From Xanthomonas sp. (lineage in GTDB: Bacteria > Pseudomonadota > Gammaproteobacteria > Xanthomonadales > Xanthomonadaceae): a stretch of DNA of 64,000 bases. The DNA lies in the NCBI RefSeq assembly GCF_017163755.1, contig NZ_JAFIWC010000012.1, positions 62,001-126,000 on the forward strand, written 5' to 3'. Position numbers and translations under genes: made by a program. Each line of letters starts with the position of its first letter. The stretch's first letter is position 1. The notes beneath the pieces are model-generated. The model did no database searches. It was not told where the DNA came from and saw only the letters and a program-made list of their open reading frames with translations. Below, piece by piece: positions 1 to 8,402 of this stretch.

Positions 1-1
1 C

Positions 2-394
2 ACCGGCGCGCAGCTGCACCTGATCGAGCCGCTAGGCTTCGACCTCAGCGACCGACAGCTCAAGCGCGCCGGCCTGGACTACCACGAGTACGCCCGCCTG
101 CAGGTTCACGCCTCGCTGGATGCGGCCCTGCATGCGATCGCACCGCCGCGCCTGTTCGCGCTGAGCACCCGCAGCGACACCCGCTACGACGCACCTGCCT
201 TTGCCGATGGCGATGCGTTTCTGTTCGGACCGGAGACTCGCGGCCTGCCCGCCGACGTGCTGGCGCAGGTCGCGCCCGGACACCGCCTGCGCCTGCCGAT
301 GCGCCCGGACAACCGCAGCCTCAACCTGTCCAACGCCGTCGCCGTGGTGGTGTTCGAAGCCTGGCGCCAGCTGGGATTCGCGGGCAGCCAGTAG
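2..394 (+). CDS. trmL: tRNA (cytidine(34)-2'-O)-methyltransferase TrmL, 3' part
   Basis: The reading frame is open from the window edge, so the start codon and first residues lie outside. The protein matches the SPOUT methyltransferase TrmL (YibK), which 2'-O-methylates the wobble base of tRNA-Leu isoacceptors in the cytoplasm. Visible family motifs are the early [12 protein letters not shown] segment, [11 protein letters not shown], and the knot-forming C-terminal stretch [20 protein letters not shown] that builds the SAM site. In E. coli trmL sits beside gpsA and secB. Here gpsA-secB are about 4 kb away on the other strand, with an AraC/SDR/Ax21 block between. Family assignment is strong. 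Confidence 0.9.
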   Translation, partial: TGAQLHLIEPLGFDLSDRQLKRAGLDYHEYARLQVHASLDAALHAIAPPRLFALSTRSDTRYDAPAFADGDAFLFGPETRGLPADVLAQVAPGHRLRLPMRPDNRSLNLSNAVAVVVFEAWRQLGFAGSQ

Positions 395-562
395 CGGCTC
401 AAACACGCAGCCGGCGATGTGTCGCCGGATTCGCGGGCGGCTCGGCCCCCGCGAGTTGCAGGGACCGCCAGGCAATGCCGCTGCGGGCCGCAAGCGCCCC
501 CTGATCCTGGGCCATGAACCGCCGGAATGTGACCGCCCTTTCCGGTGGCGCGTCAGCCGCGC

Positions 563-1456
563 TCAGGCCGTGGCATGGACCCTGGTCTTGGCGACCCGGA
601 TATCGCGCACCGGCGGGGCGCCGAACATCCGGCCGTACTCGCGGGTGAACTGCGGCACGCTCTCGTAGCCCACGGCATAGGCGGCACTGCTGGCCGAGGT
701 GCCTTCCGACAACATCATGCGCCGCGCTTCGATCAGGCGCAGCTGCTTCTGGAACTGCAGCGGCGAGAGCGTGGTGACGGCACGGAAGTGCTGGTGGAAC
801 GTCGAGGCGCTCATGCCCGCCGCCTCGGCCAGGCGTTCCACCCGCAGCGGCTGCGCGTAGTCGGACCGGATGATGGCCACCGCCCGCGCCACGCGCTGGG
901 CGCTGCCTTCGGCCATGCCCAGATTGCGGATCGCCGGGCCATGGCGTCCGGCCAGCAGCCAGAAGTGCATCTCGCGGATGAATTGCGCCTTCAGGACCGG
1001 CATGGCGGCCGGGCGATCGAGCAGGCGCAGCAGGCGCAGCGCGGCGTCGGCGACCTCGCTTTCGGTCGGTTCGACCCGTACCGGCGCGCCGATCTGTTCC
1101 TGCGCCACGTCCATCTCCAGCGCGAGCGCTTCGATCACCGCCGGGTCCAGGTCGAACACCAGCGAGTAGTACGGCGCGCCCGCATCGGCGCGGGTGATCT
1201 GGCTGACGGTGGGCACGTCGGCGGTGATGAGTAGGCAGTCGCCGGCGCCGAAGTCGAAGGTGCGGCTGCCCATCATCACGCGCTTGCTGCCTTGCACGAC
1301 CAGGGCGACCAGCGGACGCGAGATGGCGTACTGCAATTCGCTGGGCGTGGTGGCGCGGATCGTCGTCAACCCGGCGATCGGCGTGTCCGCGACGCCATGG
1401 GCGTCGGCATGGAAGTCCGCGTAGCCGCGGACGGCGGCGAGCAGGGTGTCGGCCAT
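563..1456 (-). CDS. AraC-family transcriptional regulator (AraC_N type)
   Basis: A 297-residue regulator with an N-terminal cupin-like AraC_N region (about residues 10-170) and a C-terminal pair of helix-turn-helix motifs, seen in VERLAEAAGMSASTFHQHFR and the following QKQLRLIEARRMML stretch. The ATG at 1456 (MADTLLAAVRGY) is preferred to the longer frame reaching 1534, because the longer frame would cover the operator-like sequence at 1508-1539. The gene is divergent from the PfpI-like gene at 1618. AraC_N regulators often control neighbouring oxidoreductase genes. The same operator-like sequence upstream of the SDR gene at 2399 suggests this protein controls both, which is inference. Confidence 0.9.
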   Translation of the reverse strand: MADTLLAAVRGYADFHADAHGVADTPIAGLTTIRATTPSELQYAISRPLVALVVQGSKRVMMGSRTFDFGAGDCLLITADVPTVSQITRADAGAPYYSLVFDLDPAVIEALALEMDVAQEQIGAPVRVEPTESEVADAALRLLRLLDRPAAMPVLKAQFIREMHFWLLAGRHGPAIRNLGMAEGSAQRVARAVAIIRSDYAQPLRVERLAEAAGMSASTFHQHFRAVTTLSPLQFQKQLRLIEARRMMLSEGTSASSAAYAVGYESVPQFTREYGRMFGAPPVRDIRVAKTRVHATA

Positions 1457-1507
1457 CGGCGAACGATAGTCCCGCCCGCGTGGAGAATGCAATCGCGCCG
1501 GAGCATC

Positions 1508-1539
1508 AGGCAAGAACGTGCGAGGTTCCGGCAACCGGC
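1508..1539 (+). promoter_or_regulatory. Candidate AraC operator, copy 1
   Basis: AGGCAAGAA (1508-1516), CGAGG (1521-1525) and CCGGCAACC (1528-1536) occur in the same order and spacing as at 2308-2339, upstream of the SDR gene. Each copy holds two direct GGCAA repeats starting 21 bp apart, about two helical turns, as expected for AraC-type binding. It lies about 80 bp before the PfpI-like start codon. Binding is inferred; the conservation is directly visible. Confidence 0.65.
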
Positions 1540-1617
1540 CCGGCCCGCTCGGGACCAGAGTGATCGTGCACCGGCGCCGGGCATTCCGCCCGGCCCGCTT
1601 CCCACCAGGAGACGCAC

Positions 1618-2166
1618 ATGACGCGCAAGACCCGTGTTCTGATGTTGGCCACCCATGGCTTCGAGGAAGCCGAACTGGCCCAGCCGCGCCAGGCCCTGCT
1701 CGATGCCGGCATCGAGGTCACGCTGGCCGCGCCCCATGCCCGGCCCATTCGCGGAGTGATCTACGACGAGGCCGCCGGCATCTCCAATCCTTCGGAGCGG
1801 ACCTTCACTCCCGACATGACCCTGGAGCAGGTCGATGCCGGCGCCTACGATGGCCTCGTGCTTCCCGGCGGCGTCACCAACCCCGACTCGCTGCGCATGT
1901 TCCCCAAGGCGATCGAGCTCATTCGCGCCGTGGCCGACGCCGGCAAGCCGGTGGCCTCGATCTGCCACGGTCCCTGGCTGCTGATCGAGGCGGACCTGGT
2001 CCGCGGCCGGCGCACCACCGGCTGGTACTCCATCCGCGTGGATCTGAAGAACGCCGGTTCGGAAGTGGTCGATGCCGAGGTCGTGGTCGACGGCAACATC
2101 ATCACCAGCCGCATGCCTTCCGACATTCCGGCCTTCAACCGCGCCATTCTCGACGCCCTGCGCTGA
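1618..2166 (+). CDS. DJ-1/PfpI family protein
   Basis: A 182-residue single-domain protein of the DJ-1/PfpI superfamily. The nucleophile elbow is ASICHGPWLL with Cys116-His117, and the acidic partner is in GFEEAEL (Glu16-Glu19 region). Relatives (YhbO, PfpI) act as stress proteins, proposed glyoxalases or deglycases, or peptidases; the substrate cannot be told from sequence. CACCAGGAGACGCACATG gives a clear ribosome site and start. The gene is divergent from the AraC regulator and followed after 232 bases by an SDR gene carrying the same candidate operator, suggesting a small aldehyde or electrophile stress regulon. It looks intact. Confidence 0.88.
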   Translation: MTRKTRVLMLATHGFEEAELAQPRQALLDAGIEVTLAAPHARPIRGVIYDEAAGISNPSERTFTPDMTLEQVDAGAYDGLVLPGGVTNPDSLRMFPKAIELIRAVADAGKPVASICHGPWLLIEADLVRGRRTTGWYSIRVDLKNAGSEVVDAEVVVDGNIITSRMPSDIPAFNRAILDALR

Positions 2167-2307
2167 GTGCGGAGCCCGATCGCTTCGAAGAAGGAAGCGA
2201 GCGGCGCCCAGCGCATTCCCAGGCATGCCGCCGGAGCGCGGCGGATGCAGGCGGTCGCCCCGCCGAGCGATCGCGGGCGCCGCTCGGCCCACGACGACCA
2301 TGGAAAT

Positions 2308-2339
2308 AGGCAAGAAGAGCCGAGGAACCGGCAACCCGC
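2308..2339 (+). promoter_or_regulatory. Candidate AraC operator, copy 2
   Basis: This second copy of the motif at 1508-1539 has identical AGGCAAGAA, CGAGG and CCGGCAACC blocks with identical gaps of 4 and 2 bases. It lies about 60 bp before the SDR start codon. The surrounding sequence is not alike, so the match is not a simple recent duplication of the whole intergenic region. Confidence 0.65.
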
Positions 2340-2398
2340 CCAGATGGCCCCGCCCGACATTGTTTCCGTCGCCTCGACACCACTGACAGGAGCCTCAG

Positions 2399-3154
2399 AT
2401 GTCCACGATTTCGCTCGTTACCGGCGCCAGCCGGGGCCTCGGCCGCAACACCGCATTGAGCATCGCCCGCCACGGCGGCGATGTGATCCTGACCTACCGC
2501 AGCGGCGAAGCCGCCGCGCGCGAGGTCGTCGGCCAGATCCAGGCGCTGGGCCGCAAGGCCGTCGCCCTGCAGCTGGACACGGGCGACGTGTCGACCTTCG
2601 CGCGCTTCACCCACAACGTTGCCGCGGCGCTGGCCGACACCTGGAGTCGCGATACGTTCGACCACCTGGTCAACAACGCCGGGCACGGCGACATGGCCGC
2701 CTTCGCCGAGACCACCGAAGCGCAGTTCGATGCGCTGTTCAACGTCCACGTCAAAGGGGTGTTCTTCCTCACCCAGGCGCTGCTGCCGCTGCTGGCCGAC
2801 GGCGGGCGCATCGTCAATCTGTCCTCGGGCCTGACCCGGGTGACGTACCCCGGCTTTTCCGCCTATTCCACGGCCAAGGGCGCGGTCGAGATCCTCAGCG
2901 TGTGCATGGCCAAGGAACTGGGCAGCCGCGGCATCACCGTCAACACGGTGGCGCCCGGCGCGATCGAAACCGACTTCCTCGGCGGTGCGGTGCGCGACAT
3001 GCCCGACCTGAACAAGCAGTTCGCCGACATGATCGCGCTGGGCCGGGTCGGCGTGCCCGACGACATCGGTCCGATGATCGCCAGCCTGCTGGGCCCGGAC
3101 AACCGCTGGATCACCGGCCAGCGCATCGAGGTCTCCGGCGGCCAGGCCATCTGA
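2399..3154 (+). CDS. SDR family NAD(P)-dependent oxidoreductase
   Basis: A 251-residue classical short-chain dehydrogenase/reductase. The nucleotide-binding TGASRGLG lies at residues 8-15, VNNAG at 91-95, the catalytic Ser at 142-143, and the YSTAK motif gives Tyr156 and Lys160. The C-terminal SGG end is typical of the FabG-like group. The substrate is unknown. The motif at 2308-2339 suggests control by the AraC regulator at 563-1456 together with the PfpI-like gene. The start follows AGGAGCCTCAG, a good ribosome site. Confidence 0.92.
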   Translation: MSTISLVTGASRGLGRNTALSIARHGGDVILTYRSGEAAAREVVGQIQALGRKAVALQLDTGDVSTFARFTHNVAAALADTWSRDTFDHLVNNAGHGDMAAFAETTEAQFDALFNVHVKGVFFLTQALLPLLADGGRIVNLSSGLTRVTYPGFSAYSTAKGAVEILSVCMAKELGSRGITVNTVAPGAIETDFLGGAVRDMPDLNKQFADMIALGRVGVPDDIGPMIASLLGPDNRWITGQRIEVSGGQAI

Positions 3155-3604
3155 GCTCGCGCCCCGGTTGGATGAGGATGCCGCAGCCATCGCCGCGGCA
3201 GCTGTCGCAAGTGCCGGCTTCGTCTTTGCGGCCGCAGCAGGAAGGCCTAGCCGGCGGCATCGCGCAACGGACGACCGAGCCTTCGCCTTGCCCCACCGAG
3301 TGGACCAGCAACGAGCGCCAGAATGGGCACCGCCGGGCCACGGCAGAGACCACGCATCGCTTGCGGAAGACGCCGTATCGGGCCGAATTTTCGAGCCGCC
3401 TCTTTGCCGTTTGTCCCCATCCCTAGGATGGAACGGGTTTGCAGTCCGATGTCACGTACAAAGTTCCGCATTTGGGCGGCTAATTTATGTACTGGTCAGT
3501 TTGATATTCAGGGCAGGTTCGAACGCATAACGGATAATTTACATATCGGCAGCGAACGGCTCACCGCCTCAGCGCCGACAAACCAATAACAAGGTATTCC
3601 GATT
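3155..3604. other. Intergenic region upstream of ax21
   Basis: No convincing gene is seen. The first 280 bases have the local high GC. From about 3430 the sequence becomes distinctly AT-richer, with runs such as GGCTAATTTATG and CGGATAATTT, as expected for the promoter and leader of the highly expressed-looking porin-like gene at 3605. A GATAAT at 3543-3548 could be a -10 element, but no matching -35 is clear. Confidence 0.5.
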
Positions 3605-4177
3605 ATGAAGACTTCCCTGCTTGCTCTCGGCCTCCTGGCCACCCTGCCGTTCGCTGCCTCTGCCGCCGAAGGGCTGTCCTACAACTACGCTGAAGCCGGC
3701 TACGTGAAGACCGACGCCGATGGCGGCGACGCCGATGGCTGGGCCATCAAGGGCTCGTACGCGATCAACCCCAACTTCAGCGTGTTCGGCGACTTCAACC
3801 GCCAGAAGACCGACTTTGGCGATGTCGATGTCGACCAGTGGCGCGTGGGCGTGGGCTACAACCACGAGATCGCCAACAGCACCGACCTGGTGACCCGCGT
3901 CGCCTACCAGCGCTTCGATCCCGAATTCGGCACCAAGTTCAACGGCTACAGCGTCGAAGCCGGCGTGCGCACCGCGTTCAACCCGTACTTCGAGGTCTAC
4001 GCGCTGGGCGGCTACGAGGACTACACCAAGAAGGACGGCATCAACCCGGATGGCGAGTTCTACGGCCGCCTCGGCGCCCAGGCCAAGCTCAACCAGAACT
4101 GGGGCCTGAGCGCGGACCTGAAGATGAACAACGACGGCGACAAGGAATGGTTCGTCGGCCCGCGCTTCAGCTGGTAA
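3605..4177 (+). CDS. ax21: Ax21-family outer membrane beta-barrel protein
   Basis: A 190-residue protein with a signal peptide cut after ...FAASA (residue 20). The mature start AEGLSYNY and the following GGDADGW segment are diagnostic of the Ax21 family of Xanthomonas and Stenotrophomonas. The rest alternates polar and aromatic residues as a small barrel of about eight strands and ends FVGPRFSW with a C-terminal aromatic residue, as outer-membrane proteins do. Ax21 was once reported as the ligand of the rice XA21 receptor, but those papers were retracted. It is now treated as a secreted or vesicle-associated outer-membrane protein. AACAAGGTATTCCGATTATG supplies the ribosome site. A strong terminator follows. 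Confidence 0.9.
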   Translation: MKTSLLALGLLATLPFAASAAEGLSYNYAEAGYVKTDADGGDADGWAIKGSYAINPNFSVFGDFNRQKTDFGDVDVDQWRVGVGYNHEIANSTDLVTRVAYQRFDPEFGTKFNGYSVEAGVRTAFNPYFEVYALGGYEDYTKKDGINPDGEFYGRLGAQAKLNQNWGLSADLKMNNDGDKEWFVGPRFSW

Positions 4178-4232
4178 GCCGTACCGCGTAACGCCGCGCG
4201 CAACGTCTCTCTCTCCCGCTGCGCGCGGTTGG

Positions 4233-4265
4233 AAGCCCGGTCTTGCGACCGGGCTTCTTCTTTTT
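4233..4265 (+). terminator. Rho-independent terminator after ax21
   Basis: A 10-bp perfect stem (4233-4242 with 4247-4256) encloses a TTGC loop and is followed by CTTCTTTTT. It lies 55 bases after the ax21 stop codon. Confidence 0.9.
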
Positions 4266-4314
4266 GCGGCTGCGCACGCGTTCGAACCCTCGGACGCATA
4301 GCGCGATGGAAGAA

Positions 4315-4342
4315 AAAAAGCCCGGCCGAAGCCGGGCTTTTT
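4315..4342 (-). terminator. Rho-independent terminator after gpsA (bidirectional)
   Basis: Twelve-base arms AAAAAGCCCGGC and GCCGGGCTTTTT flank a CGAA loop, with A-rich sequence on one side and T-rich on the other, so it can work in either direction. It sits 22 bases beyond the gpsA stop and also backs up the ax21 terminator. Confidence 0.9.
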
Positions 4343-4363
4343 CGTTTCGCGCTCGCCGACGGG

Positions 4364-5392
4364 TCAGCTGAACAGCGTTCGCGGGTACTCGGGCTTCTGC
4401 TCGCGCGCCAGCAACTGCTGCAGGCCGACCGCCGGGGTCAGCTCGCCGTGCAGCACCGCGCGCACCGCGTTGGAGATCGGCAGGTCGATGCCGTGGCGCT
4501 CGGCCTGGCGCATCACCTCGTCGGCGGTCTGCACCGATTCGACCACCTGGCCGATCGCGCGCACCGCCTCGTCCAGCGCCTGGCCGCGGCCCAGCGCCAG
4601 GCCCAGCCGGCGGTTGCGCGACAGGTCGCCGGTGCAGGTCAGCACCAGGTCGCCGAGCCCGGCCAGGCCCATCAGCGTCTCCGGCTTGCCGCCGATCGCC
4701 GCGGCCAGGCGCAGCATCTCGTTGAGCCCGCGGGTGATCAGCCCGGCGCGGGCGTTCAGGCCCAGACCCATGCCGTCGGCCACGCCGGTGGCCACCGCCA
4801 GCACGTTCTTCATCGCCCCGCCCAGTTCGGCACCGACCATGTCGTCGCCGGTGTAGGCGCGGAAGGTCGGGCCGTGCATCGCGTCGGCGACGCGCTGCGC
4901 GAACGCGGCGTCGTCGCCGTGCACGGTGACCGCGGTCGGCAGGTCCAGCGCCACTTCCTTGGCGAACGACGGGCCGGTGACCACCGCCAGCGGCACCGCG
5001 TCGCCGAAGATCTGCTGCGCCACCTCGTGCAGGAAACGCCCGGAGCCCGGCTCGAAGCCCTTGGTCGCCCACGCCACGCCGGCGTGCGGCGGGCGCAGCG
5101 GCGCCAGCTGGTGCAGGGTTTCGGTGAAGGCGTGCGACGGCACCACCACCAGGATCCAGCTGGCATCGCGCACCGCCTCGGCCAGGTCGGTGGTGGCCTG
5201 CAGCGTCGGCGGCAGCGCGATGTCCGGCAGGTAGCGCGGATTCTCGTGGCGCTGGCCGATGGCATCGGCCACGGCGGCGTCGCGCCCCCACAGCACGGTC
5301 GGGAACCCGTGCCGTGCGGTCAGCGCGGCCAGGGCGGTGCCCCAGGAGCCGGCGCCGAGAACGGCGATCTTGTTCGCTGGCTTATCGCTCAT
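4364..5392 (-). CDS. gpsA: Glycerol-3-phosphate dehydrogenase [NAD(P)+]
   Basis: A 342-residue cytoplasmic enzyme that reduces dihydroxyacetone phosphate to sn-glycerol-3-phosphate for phospholipid synthesis. The N-terminal Rossmann motif is [22 protein letters not shown] carries the family lysine region, and [17 protein letters not shown] is the substrate-domain signature. The length is normal. It begins 21 bases after secB on the same strand, so the two are probably co-transcribed, as in enteric bacteria. A hairpin terminator lies just downstream. Confidence 0.97.
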   Translation of the reverse strand: MSDKPANKIAVLGAGSWGTALAALTARHGFPTVLWGRDAAVADAIGQRHENPRYLPDIALPPTLQATTDLAEAVRDASWILVVVPSHAFTETLHQLAPLRPPHAGVAWATKGFEPGSGRFLHEVAQQIFGDAVPLAVVTGPSFAKEVALDLPTAVTVHGDDAAFAQRVADAMHGPTFRAYTGDDMVGAELGGAMKNVLAVATGVADGMGLGLNARAGLITRGLNEMLRLAAAIGGKPETLMGLAGLGDLVLTCTGDLSRNRRLGLALGRGQALDEAVRAIGQVVESVQTADEVMRQAERHGIDLPISNAVRAVLHGELTPAVGLQQLLAREQKPEYPRTLFS

Positions 5393-5413
5393 TGCGTGCG
5401 AACGGGCCGGCGC

Positions 5414-5932
5414 TCAGGCGTTGCCGGCCGGTTCCGAGTCGGCCAGCGACTGGTTCTCGCCCTGCTGCGCGCGCTGGCGCAGGGTCTCGGCGTACAGCGC
5501 TTCGAAGTTGATCGGCTGCAGGAAGAACGGCGGGAAGCCGCCGGCCTGGATCAGGTCGCTGACCAGCGAACGCACGTACGGGAACAGGATGTTCGGGCAC
5601 TGCGTGCCGAGCAGCACGTCGATCGCCTGCGGCTCCAGGCCGACCAGGCCGAACACGCCGGCCTGCTGCACTTCGGCCACGTACGCGGTCTTGCCGGCGG
5701 CGGTGCAGGTCAGGGTCACCGCGAGCACCACTTCGAAGGCCTGCTCGTTCAGGCGCTGCACGCGCTGGTTGAGGTTGAGCTGCAGTTCCGGCTGGGCGCT
5801 GTCGTTGAACACCGTCGGCGAGTTGGGCGATTCGAACGAAACGTCCTTGACGTAGATCTTCTCGATGGTGAACGCGGGGCCAGCAGCGGCTTCGGCCGGC
5901 GCCGCGGCGCCGTTGTTGGTGACGTCGGACAT
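5414..5932 (-). CDS. secB: Protein-export chaperone SecB
   Basis: A 172-residue cytosolic chaperone that keeps exported precursors unfolded and hands them to SecA. The family core is visible: [19 protein letters not shown] near the N terminus, the LNQRV strand, GLVGLEP and [10 protein letters not shown], then the [17 protein letters not shown] helix region. The first 20 residues and the last 15 are the usual variable, Ala/Glu-rich tails. It lies between the rhodanese gene and gpsA, the same order as yibN-(grxC)-secB-gpsA in E. coli, but no glutaredoxin gene is present here. Confidence 0.97.
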   Translation of the reverse strand: MSDVTNNGAAAPAEAAAGPAFTIEKIYVKDVSFESPNSPTVFNDSAQPELQLNLNQRVQRLNEQAFEVVLAVTLTCTAAGKTAYVAEVQQAGVFGLVGLEPQAIDVLLGTQCPNILFPYVRSLVSDLIQAGGFPPFFLQPINFEALYAETLRQRAQQGENQSLADSEPAGNA

Positions 5933-6021
5933 TTCTTGACTCCGGTGGATTCAGATAACAGAAAGAATCGGGATTATCACATGCGGAACCACGGCACCGT
6001 GGCCCGGCGGACGCGGGCGGA

Positions 6022-6456
6022 TCAGCGGCCCTTGACCAGCGGCAGTTCGGCCTGCTGCCAGGCGGCGATGCCGCCATCGAGCACGTAGACCTGTTCGAAG
6101 CCGGCCTTCTTCAGTTGCTTGGCCGCGCCGCTGGAGGCGGTGCCGGTGCGGCACACCAGCACCACCGGCGAGCTCTTGGCGTTGGCCACCTGCTTGCTTT
6201 CCGGGCCGAACTGGCTCGGCGCCACGTTGCGGCTGCCGGCGATGTGCCCCTTCTCGAAGTCCGCCGATGCCGACAGGTCGATCACCAGCGCGTTCTCGCT
6301 GTTGATCAGCCGGGTCAGTTCGGCCGGGCGCAACGACTTGAAGCCGCGGAACAGGCGCGCCACTTCGGTGACGATAAGGGCGATGGTCAGTCCGACCAGG
6401 GCCAGGGCCAGCATCGGGTTGCGGCCGGCGAAGGCCTGCAGTTCTTCGAGATTCAC
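6022..6456 (-). CDS. Membrane-anchored rhodanese-like sulfurtransferase (YibN type)
   Basis: A 144-residue protein with one N-terminal membrane helix (about residues 14-31) and a cytoplasmic rhodanese domain. The active-site loop is VLVCRTGTASSG with Cys102. The frame is open further upstream without a start that makes sense; the GTG at 6456 gives VNLEELQAFAGRNP, matching the family's usual beginning, so I chose it. The substrate is unknown. It is probably the first gene of an operon with secB and gpsA, as yibN is in E. coli. Confidence 0.88.
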   Translation of the reverse strand: MNLEELQAFAGRNPMLALALVGLTIALIVTEVARLFRGFKSLRPAELTRLINSENALVIDLSASADFEKGHIAGSRNVAPSQFGPESKQVANAKSSPVVLVCRTGTASSGAAKQLKKAGFEQVYVLDGGIAAWQQAELPLVKGR

Positions 6457-6523
6457 AGGAATGAGGGGCGGGAAACGGGCGCCGATTGTCGCACAGCTGG
6501 CCGCCGCCACGGCTGCCGCGGCG

Positions 6524-6946
6524 CTACTGCCCGTTCCACAGGTCCGGCAGCCCGTCCTGCAGCCACCAGGTCTTGGCCTGCGGGTCCCAGCGCCAGCGCT
6601 CGCGGTAGCGCACGGTGCGCTCGGCCTGGGTGTTGCGGTTGATCACGCCCAGTTCGATGTCGCGGGTGACCTCGCCGTCGGGCGTGCCGGCCACGCGCCC
6701 CACCTTGTACGAGGACACCTGCACCTGCCGGTAGCGCTCCAGTTCCAGTTCGGTCAGCGGATGCGCCAGGCGGTAGGCCGGATCCACCGCATCCCAGGCC
6801 GTCTCGAATTCGCTCCAGCGGATCGTCGCCGTGTATGCGGTCTGGACCTGCTCGAGCTTGTTGCGCTGGCTGCGGCTGGCGGCCAGGGCGTCGCCGGCCA
6901 CGGCCAACAGCAGCAGCAGCGCGGCGGCGCGGAACATCGGATGCAT
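6524..6946 (-). CDS. Hypothetical exported protein
   Basis: A 140-residue protein with a signal peptide (hydrophobic AAALLLLLAVAGDALA, likely cut after LAA). I do not recognise a family with certainty. The mature part is charged and rich in Trp/Tyr, with a WRWDPQAKTWWLQDG segment resembling the tail of NTF2-like or other small lipid- or wall-associated exported proteins. An ATG at 6937 (MFRAAAL) is an alternative start. It lies between the rhodanese and thioesterase genes on the same strand, 33 bases below the latter, so co-transcription is possible. Confidence 0.75.
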   Translation of the reverse strand: MHPMFRAAALLLLLAVAGDALAASRSQRNKLEQVQTAYTATIRWSEFETAWDAVDPAYRLAHPLTELELERYRQVQVSSYKVGRVAGTPDGEVTRDIELGVINRNTQAERTVRYRERWRWDPQAKTWWLQDGLPDLWNGQ

Positions 6947-6979
6947 GGCAACGAACCCCGGACGGACCCAGCGCGCATC

Positions 6980-7450
6980 CTACCCTTTCGCGATCGCCAC
7001 GAAGCGACCGCTCAGCGTCGCGCTGGCCGCGCCCTGCGCCGGCCCCACCTGCGCCTGGATGCCGATGCGTGCGCGGCCGCGCTGGCGCAAGGTCTGCACG
7101 AACACCTCCCAGTCCGCATCCGCGTCGGCGCCGGCCTGCGCGTGCAGGTCGTCGTACAGCGGCGCCAGATAGCGCACCTGGGTATCGGCGACATAGACGT
7201 CGGCCTGCAGTCCGGCGCGGTGCAGCTCGCAGTTGACCAGCGCCCAGCCGGCCAGGGTCATCACCGAACCCAGGCTGCCGCCGAACGCGTTGCCCTTGTC
7301 GTTGACGTTGGCCGCCAGCGGCGCGCTCACGCGCAGGCGCCGCGCCGCATAGCCCTGCACCGCGGCCTGCAGCGCCGCCACCGGCGGCATCGCATCGAAC
7401 TGGCCCTGCAGCTGGCGCAAGAATGCGTCGAAAGAAGGATCCGCTGCCAT
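6980..7450 (-). CDS. YiiD_C-type hotdog thioesterase domain protein
   Basis: A 156-residue protein matching the putative thioesterase domain found at the C terminus of YiiD. The NVNDKGNAFGGSLGSVMTLAGW segment contains the expected substrate-pocket motif, followed by hotdog strands through VYVADTQVRYLAPL. The likely reaction is hydrolysis of an acyl-CoA or acyl-ACP thioester, substrate unknown. The ATG at 7450 is chosen because the longer frame runs into hemD on the other strand. Divergent from hemD, with only 45 bases between the start codons. Confidence 0.82.
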   Translation of the reverse strand: MAADPSFDAFLRQLQGQFDAMPPVAALQAAVQGYAARRLRVSAPLAANVNDKGNAFGGSLGSVMTLAGWALVNCELHRAGLQADVYVADTQVRYLAPLYDDLHAQAGADADADWEVFVQTLRQRGRARIGIQAQVGPAQGAASATLSGRFVAIAKG

Positions 7451-7495
7451 CGCGTGCGATTGGTGCCGTGGTTCGGGGCTCGCATAATGCCTGGC

Positions 7496-8272
7496 ATGAG
7501 CGCGCATGCAACCCCGGCCCCCGGTCCCTGGCACCTGATCTCGCTGCGTCCGCAGGGCGAGCATGCGCCGCTGCGTCGCGCCGCCGCGCAGGTCGGCGCG
7601 GCGCTGCTCGCGGTGTCGCCATGGCGCCTGCAGGCGATCGACGACGACGACGCGCGCGACGCGCTGGATACGGCGCTGGCGGCGCCGCGGGTGGTGTTCA
7701 GCAGCCCGGCGGCGGTGCGCGCGGCGGCGGCGCTGCGCCCGCTGCGCGCGCAACCGGGCCAGCGCTGGCTGGCGGTGGGCGGCGGCACCGCACGCGCGCT
7801 GCGGCGCCACGGCATCGCCGAGGTCGCCGCGCCCGCACGGATGGACAGCGAGGGCCTGCTCGCGTTGCCGCAGCTGGCCGGCATCGACGGCGCGGTCGGG
7901 CTGGTGACCGCGCCCGGCGGCCGCGGCCTGCTCGCCGCGCAGCTGCAGGCGCGCGGCACCCCGCTGTACCGCGCCGATGTCTACCGCCGCGTGCCGCTGC
8001 CGCTGCAGGTGCGCACCCTGGCGCGGCTGCGCGCGGCGATCGGGCCCGGCGTGCTCGCGGTCAGCAGCGGCGAGGCGCTGCAGCGGGTGCTGGCGCAGCT
8101 GCCCGAGGACATCGCCGGGCAATGGCGCCGGCAGCCGCTGGTCGCGGCCAGCGCGCGGCTGGCCGACGCGGCCCGCGCACTGGGCTTCGTCCAGGTGGTG
8201 GAGGCCGACGGGCCGCGTCCACGGCAACTGGCCGCCGCCGCGCGCGCCGCGATAGGGGCGGCGCTTCGCTGA
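7496..8272 (+). CDS. hemD: Uroporphyrinogen-III synthase HemD
   Basis: A 258-residue enzyme of the HemD fold that closes and inverts ring D of hydroxymethylbilane to give uroporphyrinogen III. Family features seen are VFSSPAAVRAAA in the first domain and AVSSGEALQRVL in the second, with VTAPGGRGLLAAQL between. Assignment is strengthened by hemX and hemY downstream. A CATAAT at 7482-7487 could be a -10 box so close to the ATG that the mRNA may have almost no leader. An in-frame ATG at 7487 is an alternative start. There is no good Shine-Dalgarno sequence. Confidence 0.93.
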   Translation: MSAHATPAPGPWHLISLRPQGEHAPLRRAAAQVGAALLAVSPWRLQAIDDDDARDALDTALAAPRVVFSSPAAVRAAAALRPLRAQPGQRWLAVGGGTARALRRHGIAEVAAPARMDSEGLLALPQLAGIDGAVGLVTAPGGRGLLAAQLQARGTPLYRADVYRRVPLPLQVRTLARLRAAIGPGVLAVSSGEALQRVLAQLPEDIAGQWRRQPLVAASARLADAARALGFVQVVEADGPRPRQLAAAARAAIGAALR

Positions 8273-8372
8273 ACGCGGCCCGCAGGTGCGGCTTGCGGCA
8301 TGCGCGCCGCTCGCGCCATGCTTCGAAGGTGCCATCCTCCTGCCGTCGCCCTCGTCGCGACGGAGGTTGATC

Positions 8373-8402
8373 ATGGCCGACAAGGATGCTGATGATGAAT
8401 GA
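8373..8402 (+). CDS. Possible 9-codon leader ORF overlapping the hemX start
   Basis: GGAGG (8362-8366) sits 6 bases before an ATG that opens a nine-codon frame, MADKDADDE, ending in TGA at 8400-8402. The frame runs through the hemX start codon at 8395 in a different register, so its stop lies 5 bases past that start. This is the best ribosome site in the intergenic region. It may be a coupling leader peptide or chance. The reading frame is seen; function is inference. Confidence 0.3.
   Translation: MADKDADDE

Noticed and set aside
3500-3550. A full -35/-10 promoter before ax21
   Set aside because: TTGATA and GATAAT are present but about 36 bases apart, too far for a standard sigma-70 spacing.
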